Source: Actinomycetes bacterium (GTDB lineage Bacteria; Actinomycetota; Acidimicrobiia; Acidimicrobiales; Palsa-688). From it: a stretch of 7,158 nucleotides of DNA. Below, piece by piece: positions 1 to 5,953 of the stretch (positions are counted from its first letter, which is position 1; each line of letters begins with the position of its first letter). Location of the stretch: NCBI GenBank assembly GCA_021798075.1, contig JAJZYO010000096.1, forward strand, positions 1 to 7,158, read 5' to 3'. The notes beneath the pieces were generated by a model, which was not told where the DNA came from, did no database searches, and worked only from the letters and a program-made list of their open reading frames with translations. The position numbers and the translations under genes were made by a program.

Positions 1-1
1 G

Positions 2-1531
2 CGCGTGGGCGACATCTACGGCCGGGTGCGGATGTACAACCTCGGCTTTGCCGTGTTCACGCTGTTTTCGGTACTGCTGTCGGTGACCTGGATGAGCGGG
101 GCGGCCGGAGCGCTGTGGATCATCGTGATGCGGGTCTTCCAAGGAGTGGGCGGCGCATTTTTGTTCGCCAACTCGAGCGCTATTTTGACCGACGCTTTCC
201 CCGCCGACGAGCGGGGCAAGGCCATGGGGATAAACGGTATAGCAGCAGTCTCGGGGTCGTTTATCGGCCTCGTGCTCGGCGGGATCCTGGGGCCGGTCGA
301 ATGGCACCTCGTGTTTTTGGTGTCTGTGCCTTTCGGGCTGTTCGGCACGATCTGGGCGTACCTGATGCTGAAGGACAACGGCGCGAGGGTACCGGCGCAA
401 ATCGACTGGCTCGGCAACGCAGCTTTTGCTGTCGGCCTGGTGGCCGTGCTGACCGGGATCGTGTACTCGCTCCTGCCCTATGGCGGCCACCCCACGGGAT
501 GGACCAACCCCTGGGTGCTCTTGGCTATTTTCGGGGGCCTAGCTGTCCTCGCCTTGTTCGTGTATATCGAGACCAAGGTGCCAGAACCGATGTTCCGGCT
601 GCGTCTGTTCCGCATAAGGGCTTTTACCGCCGGCAATATCGCCGCCCTGCTCGCCGCGCTCGGGAGGGGCGGGCTGCAGTTCATGCTCATCATCTGGCTG
701 CAAGGGATCTGGCTGCCCCAGCACGGCTACAGCTTCAGCCAGACCCCGCTGTGGGCCGGCATCTTCTTGCTCCCCTTCACAGCTGGTTTCCTCGTCATGG
801 GCCCCTTGGCGGGGGTGCTTTCGGACAAGCTCGGCGCGAGGGGCCTGGCCACGGCCGGCCTGGTCGTGAGCGGAGGGAGTTTTTTGTTGCTGGAGTTGCT
901 CCCGATGAACTTCAACTACGTCTGGTTCGCCCTGCTCATATTCGTCTTCGCCCTCGGCATGGGCATGTTCTTCTCGCCCAACCAGGCCTCGGTGATGAAC
1001 AGCTTGCCACCGGACCAGCGCGGCGCTGGTGCCGGCATGCTCAACACCTTCCAAAACTCGGCCACCGTGCTTTCGATGGGCCTGTTCTTCACGATCGTGA
1101 CCCTCGGCTTGGCGGCCAACCTGCCCTCCCACATGTACCTCGGCCTCCGGGCGCAAGGAGTGCCGGTCAGGGCTGCGCACATTGTGGCGAGCGAACCCCC
1201 GATCGGGAGCCTCTTCTCGGCCTTCCTCGGTTACAACCCGGTAAAGGAGCTGCTGGCACCCCTGGGCGCCCTGCAGCACCTGAAGCACGCGCAGGTCGCG
1301 TACCTGACGGGCCGCTCGTTCTTCCCGAAGCTGATCGAGCAGCCGTTCGCGCACGGGTTGGGCCTCGCCTTCGATTTCGCAGCGGGCGCGACGCTGGTGG
1401 CCGTACTGGCCAGCTCCCTCAGGGGCCGGCGCTATGTCCACCAGGTCGGGCCGGCCGGCGAGGGAGAGGACGCCGCCCGGCTGGCCGAGCTGGGCGAAGG
1501 GGAAGGCCCTGTGCCGGTGAGGGTCAGGTGA
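2..1531 (+). CDS. MFS drug/solute exporter, DHA2 (14-TMS) family, 5'-truncated by window edge
   Basis: This is an inner-membrane proton-coupled efflux transporter of the major facilitator superfamily; the substrate cannot be told from sequence. The frame is open at the left edge and begins with R-V-GDIYGRVRMYNLG, the motif A loop between helices 2 and 3, so the true start and helices 1-2 lie upstream; the GTG at 5 is an internal valine. Counting from that GTG, helix 4 (about 36-60) carries motif B (R-V-F-Q-G-V-G-G-A), and helix 5 (about 75-97) carries a motif C-like G-x-x-I-G-x-x-x-GG stretch. I count twelve hydrophobic segments (about 13-33 to 450-472), which with the missing two gives 14, typical of EmrB/QacA-type DHA2 proteins. 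A long loop (about 374-449) separates the last two helices, also usual in that family. The C-tail is charged and probably cytoplasmic. The gene converges on rpmB. The first half uses more A/T-rich codons than the genes to the right. Family call is firm; specific role is unknown. Confidence 0.93.
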   Translation, partial: RVGDIYGRVRMYNLGFAVFTLFSVLLSVTWMSGAAGALWIIVMRVFQGVGGAFLFANSSAILTDAFPADERGKAMGINGIAAVSGSFIGLVLGGILGPVEWHLVFLVSVPFGLFGTIWAYLMLKDNGARVPAQIDWLGNAAFAVGLVAVLTGIVYSLLPYGGHPTGWTNPWVLLAIFGGLAVLALFVYIETKVPEPMFRLRLFRIRAFTAGNIAALLAALGRGGLQFMLIIWLQGIWLPQHGYSFSQTPLWAGIFLLPFTAGFLVMGPLAGVLSDKLGARGLATAGLVVSGGSFLLLELLPMNFNYVWFALLIFVFALGMGMFFSPNQASVMNSLPPDQRGAGAGMLNTFQNSATVLSMGLFFTIVTLGLAANLPSHMYLGLRAQGVPVRAAHIVASEPPIGSLFSAFLGYNPVKELLAPLGALQHLKHAQVAYLTGRSFFPKLIEQPFAHGLGLAFDFAAGATLVAVLASSLRGRRYVHQVGPAGEGEDAARLAELGEGEGPVPVRVR

Positions 1532-1661
1532 ACGCCCTTGGGCGCAGCCACGTGGGCGAGATGGTATAAGCGAGACGGGGTGTGCGCCAGGACGCCAGGT
1601 GGCATGCGCCGCTATTCGGGAGAAGACCTAAGACGGGTGCCCGGCTCGCCGGGCGACGGTA
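1532..1661. other. Convergent intergenic region, MFS gene / rpmB
   Basis: These 130 bases lie between the MFS stop codon and the rpmB stop codon, which face each other. They hold a short inverted repeat just after the MFS stop (CGCCC-TT-GGGCG, 1533-1544), a tandem 7-base direct repeat CGCCAGG (1585-1591 and 1593-1599), an extended -10-like sequence on the plus strand (1562-1570) and a GC hairpin at 1639-1654. No convincing protein-coding gene or tRNA is visible; the open frames crossing this gap resemble no family I recognise. Confidence 0.6.
1638..1655 (-). terminator. Candidate hairpin terminator of rpmB
   Basis: GCCCGG-CTCG-CCGGGC is a perfect 6-bp stem with a 4-base loop at 1639-1654, extendable by one T-G wobble. 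On the minus strand it starts only a few bases past the rpmB TAG stop. What follows is pyrimidine-rich (GTCTTAGGTCTTCTCCC) rather than a true U-run, so it is at best a weak intrinsic terminator of the kind common in high-GC actinobacteria. It could also serve the converging MFS transcript, though no T-tract follows on the plus strand. Confidence 0.45.
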
Positions 1662-1856
1662 CTAGCGGGCGGCCTTTACGACCTTGCCCGCCCGGAGGCA
1701 CGAGGTGCAGACGTACAAGCGCCGCGGTGACCCGTTGACGAGGGCGCGCACGCGCTGCACGTTGGGGTACCAACGCCGCTTGGTCCTCCGGTGGGAGTGG
1801 CTGATCGCCATCCCTACCGACGGGCGCCGGCCACAGACTTCGCACACGCTTGCCAC
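1662..1856 (-). CDS. rpmB: 50S ribosomal protein L28 (bL28), zinc-ribbon type
   Basis: This is a structural protein of the large ribosomal subunit, needed for assembly. The 64-residue product matches actinobacterial L28 across its length: V-C-E-V-C-G-R-R-P at the N-terminus, then S-H-S-H-R-R-T-K-R-R-W, P-N-V-Q-R-V-R, V-N-G-S-P-R-R-L and a basic C-terminus G-K-V-V-K. Cys5, Cys8, Cys50 and Cys53 form two CxxC pairs, the zinc-binding (C+) form of L28. The reading frame stays open upstream to 2015, but that extension is unlike L28. The GTG at 1856 gives the expected N-terminus (V-A-S-V-C) and family length of about 61-64. There is no Shine-Dalgarno sequence ahead of this GTG; instead a TATCCT hexamer lies 8 bases upstream, suggesting leaderless translation. 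The gene stands alone, divergent from the DAK2 kinase gene, an arrangement also known for rpmB and the yloV region of Firmicutes. Confidence 0.95.
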   Translation of the reverse strand: MASVCEVCGRRPSVGMAISHSHRRTKRRWYPNVQRVRALVNGSPRRLYVCTSCLRAGKVVKAAR

Positions 1857-1998
1857 GACGCCCGAGGATAGCAGCTCGCAGCCTCGCGCCGTCCATGCTG
1901 GGGAGAGGGGTAAACACGGGCCGGCCTGGTCCGAGCTAGTACCCTGACCGGGGACGGAGGGCTTGGTCGTCCCATCGCGAGCGCACACTGATAACTCG
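1857..1998. other. Divergent intergenic region, rpmB / DAK2 kinase gene
   Basis: This gap must contain the promoters for rpmB (leftward) and for the operon to the right. On the plus strand, TACCCT (1940-1945) and TGATAACT (1989-1996) are loose -10 candidates, but neither has a good -35 partner. A strong GGAGG (1956-1960) sits only 2 bases before a TTG at 1963, too close for a normal ribosome binding site. No RNA gene or riboswitch fold is recognised. Confidence 0.5.
1865..1895 (-). promoter_or_regulatory. Candidate rpmB promoter with leaderless start
   Basis: On the minus strand, TATCCT (1865-1870) fits the actinobacterial -10 pattern TAnnnT and ends 8 bases before the rpmB GTG. That places the expected transcription start at or next to the start codon. 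A TGGACG hexamer (1890-1895, 4 of 6 matches to TTGACA) lies 19 bases farther upstream, slightly longer than the usual spacing, so the -35 assignment is weak. Confidence 0.45.
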
Positions 1999-3708
1999 AT
2001 GACAAAAGAAGCCATGTCGAGCGCGGACCTCGGGGAGGCCGTGCGCGCCTACGGGCGGGCCCTGACCGAGTACCGTGCGGCGCTCAACCGGCTCAACGTG
2101 TACCCCGTGCCCGACGGGGACACGGGGACCAACATGGCACTGACGGTGGAGGCCGTGCTCGGCGAGCTGGACCAGGCCTCGGCCATGGGCGCCGGCGAGG
2201 AGCCGCAACTCGACATGGAGCGGCTCGCAGAGGCCCTCTCCCACGGGTCGCTCATGGGGGCGCGGGGTAATTCAGGGGTCATCTTGTCCCAGGTGATGCG
2301 GGGCCTCGCGAGCGTCGTGCGTCAACACGGAGCGGGCCTCGAGCCGGCGCACCTCGGAGAAGCCTTCCGTCGCGCCGCCGAGAGCGCTTACGCGGCAGTG
2401 AGCAACCCGGTGGAGGGCACCATCCTCACGGTTGCGCGCGCCGCGGCGGAGGGCGCCGCCCGGGCGCTCGAGGAGAGCCCAGGGTCGGCAGGCCGGCCGC
2501 GATTGATGGAGGTCCTGGAGTCGGCGCGCGAGGCGGCCGCCCGGGCGCTTGCAGGTACGACGGAGCAGCTCCCGGCGCTCGAGGCCGCCGGCGTGGTGGA
2601 CGCCGGAGGGGCGGGCCTGTTGCTCTTGTACGACAGCCTGCTCCACGTGTTGGACGGGCGAGCAGTGCCGGCCCCGCCGGTGCCGTCCGGCCGAGCGGGG
2701 AGGGGGCGAGCGTCGGTCGCTGCCCCCCGTTACGGGGAGGGGGTGGAGGACCTGCGCTACGAGGTGATGTTCTTCCTCGAGGCTCCTGACGAGGCCATAC
2801 CTGGCTTCAGGGAGGTGTGGGCCGGTTGTGGTGGCTCGGTCGTGATCGTGGGTGGTGACGGCCTCTACAACTGCCACATCCACACCGACGACATCGGCGC
2901 CTGCATCGAGGCTGCCATCGAAATAGGCCGGCCGCGCCAGATCAGGGTTACGGACCTGGCCGAACAGGTCGAGGAGGAGCGCTGGGTCCGTGACGCTCGG
3001 GCTTCGGGGGACCAGCACGAACCCGCCGAGGAAGCTGTCACGACGGCAGTCGTAGCCGTGTGCGCTGGCGAGGGTGTGAAGCGGATTTTCCGTTCGCTCG
3101 GCGTCCACCACTTCGTCGCCGGTGGCCAGTCGGCCAACCCCTCGGTCGCCGAACTGCTCGAAGCGATCGGCGCAGCCGCGGCCGAGCAGGTCGTCGTCCT
3201 CCCCAACAACCCCAACGTGGTGCCCGTGGCCGAACAGGCGGCCGCCAACAGCGCCAAGAAGGTCCGGGTCGTGCCGACCGGCGGGATGGCAGAGGGTTTT
3301 GCGGCTCTTCTCGATTACGACCCCGAGGCCGACGTCGACACCAACGCCGAGGCCATGGCCGGCGCCGCTGCCCGGGTGGTGCCCGGAGAGGTGGCGCAGG
3401 CTTCCCGTGACGCGCTCACCGCCATGGGGCAGGTTTACAAGGGCGACTGGCTCGGCCTCTCCCGTGAGGAGGTGATGGCGGTGGCGCCGGCGCCGGCCAC
3501 CGCCGCCGATGCGGCGATAGCACTCCTGGAGACCCTCGTCACCGAGGCTTCCGATTACGAGATAGTGACGCTCATAGAGGGTGAGGGCGCGACGCCGGCG
3601 GGCACGCGCCGCGTCGTCGAGTGGCTCGCGGAGCACCGCCCAGGGATCACCGCTGAAGTCCACCACGGTGGCCAGCCCATTTACACCTACGTGCTCTCGG
3701 TGGAATGA
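1999..3708 (+). CDS. DAK2-domain kinase of the FakA/YloV family
   Basis: By family this is the ATP-dependent kinase subunit that phosphorylates fatty acids held by a FakB (DegV-type) partner; fatty acid as the substrate here is inferred from homology. Numbering is from the ATG at 1999 (569 aa). The N-terminal DAK2 nucleotide-binding domain shows N-V-Y-P-V-P-D39-G-D41-T-G-T-N-M, where the aspartates bind Mg-ATP, and G-A-R-G-N-S-G at 87-93. The middle domain ends in C-H293-I-H295-T-D-D, the HxH zinc-site region of FakA. The C-terminal domain has N-N-P-N (403-406), P-T-G-G-M-A-E-G (about 426-433) and H-G-G-Q-P-I-Y (556-562) just before the end, all family hallmarks. Start alternatives are TTG 1963 (GGAGG, but spacing of 2), ATG 1999 and ATG 2014; none has a good ribosome binding site. 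No fakB or Asp23-type gene (yloU, which sits here in Firmicutes) is in the window. recG begins 1 base after the stop. Confidence 0.9.
   Translation: MTKEAMSSADLGEAVRAYGRALTEYRAALNRLNVYPVPDGDTGTNMALTVEAVLGELDQASAMGAGEEPQLDMERLAEALSHGSLMGARGNSGVILSQVMRGLASVVRQHGAGLEPAHLGEAFRRAAESAYAAVSNPVEGTILTVARAAAEGAARALEESPGSAGRPRLMEVLESAREAAARALAGTTEQLPALEAAGVVDAGGAGLLLLYDSLLHVLDGRAVPAPPVPSGRAGRGRASVAAPRYGEGVEDLRYEVMFFLEAPDEAIPGFREVWAGCGGSVVIVGGDGLYNCHIHTDDIGACIEAAIEIGRPRQIRVTDLAEQVEEERWVRDARASGDQHEPAEEAVTTAVVAVCAGEGVKRIFRSLGVHHFVAGGQSANPSVAELLEAIGAAAAEQVVVLPNNPNVVPVAEQAAANSAKKVRVVPTGGMAEGFAALLDYDPEADVDTNAEAMAGAAARVVPGEVAQASRDALTAMGQVYKGDWLGLSREEVMAVAPAPATAADAAIALLETLVTEASDYEIVTLIEGEGATPAGTRRVVEWLAEHRPGITAEVHHGGQPIYTYVLSVE
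3699..3704 (+). promoter_or_regulatory. Ribosome binding site deciding the recG start
   Basis: GGTGGA lies inside the last codons of the DAK2 kinase gene, with a 5-base spacer to the GTG at 3710. It supports that GTG as the recG start, with translation coupled to the kinase gene, over any start farther upstream in the same frame. Confidence 0.6.
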
Positions 3709-3709
3709 G

Positions 3710-5872
3710 GTGGGCGAACTGAGGAGCCTGGCCGAGCTGGGGGGTGTGCCGACCTCTGTCTTGCGTTCGGCAGAGAGGCCCCTCAGGGCCGAACGAGGGC
3801 AGAAGAAGGCTAAGACCCGGGCGGACGCGCTGGCCGAGATGGGCATCACCGACCTGCTCGGTCTCCTCACCCACTACCCGCGTCGTTACCTCGACCGCAC
3901 CACCCAGGTGCCGATATCGGAGCTCCGGGAGGGCGAGGAGGCTACGGTCCTCGCTGTCGTGCGCCGGGTGCGCCGCCAGCCGGCGCGCCGGGGCGGCAAG
4001 TCGCTGGTGCTGGTCGACCTCTCGGACGGCCACGGCTACCTGTCGCTCTCGTTTTTCAACCAGCCCTGGCGGGCGCAGCAGCTGCGCGAGGGCATGGAGG
4101 TCGCTGTCTCGGGCAAGGTGGGCGTCTTCCGAGGCCGGCGCCAGATGGCCAACCCCGTCGTCGAGGTGGTCGAGGGGGAATGGCAGGGCCGGGTGGTCCC
4201 GATCTACCCGCAGTCGGAAAAAGCCGGCATCAGTTCGATGGAGATCGGTGACTGCGTAGCCGAGGCCCTTCGCTGGGTGGGGGAGCTCGAGGACCCTGTG
4301 CCGAGCGAGGCTCTCGCCGAGCACAACTTCGCCGGCCGGGACTGGTCGATGAGACAGGTCCACCAGCCCGAGTCGGTAGGGACGAAAAATGCCGCCCGGC
4401 GCCGGCTGGGTTTCGACGAGCTCCTGCGGCTGCAGCTCGTGCTCGTGATGCGCAAGCGCGCCGTGGAGCGCTCTTCGGTCGGCATCGCCCACTACGTCGG
4501 CTCGGACCTGGTCGAGCGCTTCCGCGACGGCCTTCCCTTTCCCCTCACCGGCGCCCAGGAAAGAGCGATCAAGCAGATCGAGGCCGACCTCGCGAGGGCG
4601 GTGCCGATGCACCGCCTATTGCAAGGTGACGTGGGTTCGGGCAAGACCCTGGTCGCCGTTTGGTGCCTGCTGACAGCCGTCTCGGGCGGTCACCAGGGCG
4701 CTCTCATGGCCCCGACCGAGGTCCTGGCCGAACAGCACTTCTTCTCCCTCGGCAAACTTCTTTCGGGGCTCTCGGTCACTGACGACGCGACGCTTTTCGG
4801 CCAAAGGCAGGTGCGGGCCGAGCTCCTCACCAACCAAACGACCGCCGGCGAGCGAGCCCGCATCCTCTCGGGGCTAGCGGAAGGCAGCGTCGACATGGTG
4901 GTCGGCACCCACGCCTTGTTGACCGAGTCCGTGCGTTTCAAGCGCCTCGGCATGGTCGTGATAGACGAGCAGCACCGCTTCGGGGTGGAGCAGCGCGCCG
5001 CGCTGCGGGCCAAGGGTGACGGGCCCGTGCCCGACGTGCTCGTGATGACGGCCACGCCGATCCCCCGGACCGCAGCCATGACCGTTTATGGGGATCTCGA
5101 CACGACCGTGCTCGACGAGCTGCCCCCGGGCAGGACACCGGTCGAGACGCGCTGGGCGCGGGGGCCGCTCGAGGTGGAAGCGGCCTGGCAACGGGTGCGC
5201 AACGAGGTGGCCAAGGGGCGCCAGGCCTACGTCGTGTGCCCCCTCGTCGAGGAGTCCGAGAAAGTGCAGGCCGCCTCGGCCACCGAGGAGTTCGCTCGCC
5301 TCGCGGCCGGCCCCCTGGCCGGGCTCCGGCTGGGCCTGCTCCACGGCCAGCTCGGGGCGCGGGACAAGGAAGAAGTCATGTCGAGCTTCCGTTCGGGGAG
5401 GGAGCAGGTCCTTGTCGCGACGACGGTGATCGAGGTCGGCGTGGACGTCCCCAACGCGACCGTCATGGTCATCGAGGACCCGGGCCGTTTTGGGATCGCC
5501 CAGCTCCACCAGCTGCGCGGTCGTGTCGGGCGCGGCTCCGACCGTTCATGGTGCTACCTGCTCGGGGACGCGCCCACCCCCGAGGCGGCCGAGCGGTTGA
5601 ACGCCCTCGAGCGCACCAACGACGGTTTCGAACTGGCCGAGGTGGACCTGGAGCTCCGTGGCGAGGGCACGATCCTCGGCGCTCGCCAAGCGGGCGTCAA
5701 TGACCTGAAGCTCGCCTCCTTGCGCCGGCACAAGAAGTACGTGGTGCTCGCCCGAGAGGTGGCGTTCGGCATAGTTGACGCCGACCCGACCCTCTCACGG
5801 CACCGGGCGCTCGCCCGGGAACTGCGGGAGATGGTGGACGACGACGACCGTGAGTACCTGTTCAAGAACTGA
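3710..5872 (+). CDS. recG: ATP-dependent DNA helicase RecG
   Basis: RecG is a cytoplasmic double-strand translocase that reverses stalled replication forks and processes branched recombination intermediates. The 720-residue product is of normal family length. The N-terminal wedge domain has an OB fold with the characteristic F-F-N-Q-P-W at 115-120. The helicase core follows: Walker A G-D-V-G-S-G-K312-T (306-313), motif Ia A-P-T-E-V-L-A-E-Q-H, motif II D-E-Q-H (419-422, followed by R-F-G-V-E-Q-R as in RecG), motif III T-A-T-P (447-450), motif V T-T-V-I-E-V-G-V-D-V-P and motif VI Q-L-H-Q-L-R-G-R-V-G-R-G (598-609). A C-terminal G-E-G-T-I-L-G-A-R-Q-A-G segment matches the TRG region that couples translocation to branch migration. 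The frame is open back to 3581, but that part overlaps the kinase gene and is a low-complexity Arg/Ser shadow. The GTG at 3710 has a ribosome binding site and gives a RecG-like N-terminus. All catalytic motifs are intact. Confidence 0.97.
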   Translation: MGELRSLAELGGVPTSVLRSAERPLRAERGQKKAKTRADALAEMGITDLLGLLTHYPRRYLDRTTQVPISELREGEEATVLAVVRRVRRQPARRGGKSLVLVDLSDGHGYLSLSFFNQPWRAQQLREGMEVAVSGKVGVFRGRRQMANPVVEVVEGEWQGRVVPIYPQSEKAGISSMEIGDCVAEALRWVGELEDPVPSEALAEHNFAGRDWSMRQVHQPESVGTKNAARRRLGFDELLRLQLVLVMRKRAVERSSVGIAHYVGSDLVERFRDGLPFPLTGAQERAIKQIEADLARAVPMHRLLQGDVGSGKTLVAVWCLLTAVSGGHQGALMAPTEVLAEQHFFSLGKLLSGLSVTDDATLFGQRQVRAELLTNQTTAGERARILSGLAEGSVDMVVGTHALLTESVRFKRLGMVVIDEQHRFGVEQRAALRAKGDGPVPDVLVMTATPIPRTAAMTVYGDLDTTVLDELPPGRTPVETRWARGPLEVEAAWQRVRNEVAKGRQAYVVCPLVEESEKVQAASATEEFARLAAGPLAGLRLGLLHGQLGARDKEEVMSSFRSGREQVLVATTVIEVGVDVPNATVMVIEDPGRFGIAQLHQLRGRVGRGSDRSWCYLLGDAPTPEAAERLNALERTNDGFELAEVDLELRGEGTILGARQAGVNDLKLASLRRHKKYVVLAREVAFGIVDADPTLSRHRALARELREMVDDDDREYLFKN

Positions 5873-5953
5873 ACGGCCCCGGTCGTGGTCCCGGCCTTCG
5901 GCCCGGGGAGGAGCCTCGGCCTGGGCCCTGGCGGGCCCGAGAGCACGACCACC
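5873..5953 (+). other. Two tandem GC hairpins between recG and rsmD
   Basis: This 81-base gap is the only sizeable one in the plus-strand operon. The first hairpin has CCCGGCC at 5890-5896, loop TTC, then GG-C-CCGGG to 5907 with one bulged C. The second is a perfect GGGCCC-TGGC-GGGCCC (5923-5938). The second ends 15 bases before the rsmD GTG. Neither is followed by a T-run, so they are not classical intrinsic terminators. They may be an attenuator, an RNA processing or stability element, or chance structure in very GC-rich DNA. Confidence 0.45.

Noticed and set aside
539..1441. A 300-codon minus-strand open frame opposite the MFS gene
   Set aside because: Its low-complexity Glu/Gln/His/Arg/Gly composition and lack of any family feature mark it as a mirror of the exporter's codons.
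115..1569. A 484-codon plus-strand frame overlapping the MFS gene
   Set aside because: The product is extremely Arg/Pro/Gly/Ala-rich with no recognisable domain, while the other frame gives twelve clean membrane helices and MFS motifs.
1585..1599. Tandem CGCCAGG direct repeat as a mobile-element footprint
   Set aside because: Only two 7-base copies are present, separated by one base, with no element, terminal inverted repeats or transposase nearby; likely chance.
1532..1998. tRNA, riboswitch or small RNA gene in the two intergenic gaps around rpmB
   Set aside because: No cloverleaf arms, no T-loop GTTCRANNC-type sequence and no recognisable riboswitch core were seen on either strand; only short hairpins remain.
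1857..2015. N-terminal extension of L28 by 53 residues
   Set aside because: The extension runs through the divergent promoter region, has no L28 similarity, and the GTG at 1856 yields the standard family N-terminus and length.
3581..3709. Upstream extension of recG overlapping the kinase gene
   Set aside because: It is a low-complexity Arg/Ser stretch read from another gene's third-base-biased codons; the GTG at 3710 has a ribosome binding site and gives a normal RecG length.
2272..3870. A 532-codon open frame on the minus strand opposite the kinase gene
   Set aside because: It is Arg/His/Gly-rich, resembles no family, and lies entirely opposite genes with clear motifs. Long antisense frames are expected in high-GC DNA with G/C at third positions.
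3647..5509. Minus-strand frames of 321 and 211 codons opposite recG
   Set aside because: Both are Arg/His/Leu/Gly-rich shadows of recG, whose own strand shows all helicase motifs.
5885..5953. Upstream GTG start for rsmD
   Set aside because: It would add 23 Gly/Pro-rich residues translated from the hairpin region; the GTG at 5954 gives the canonical V-R-V-I-A-G opening.
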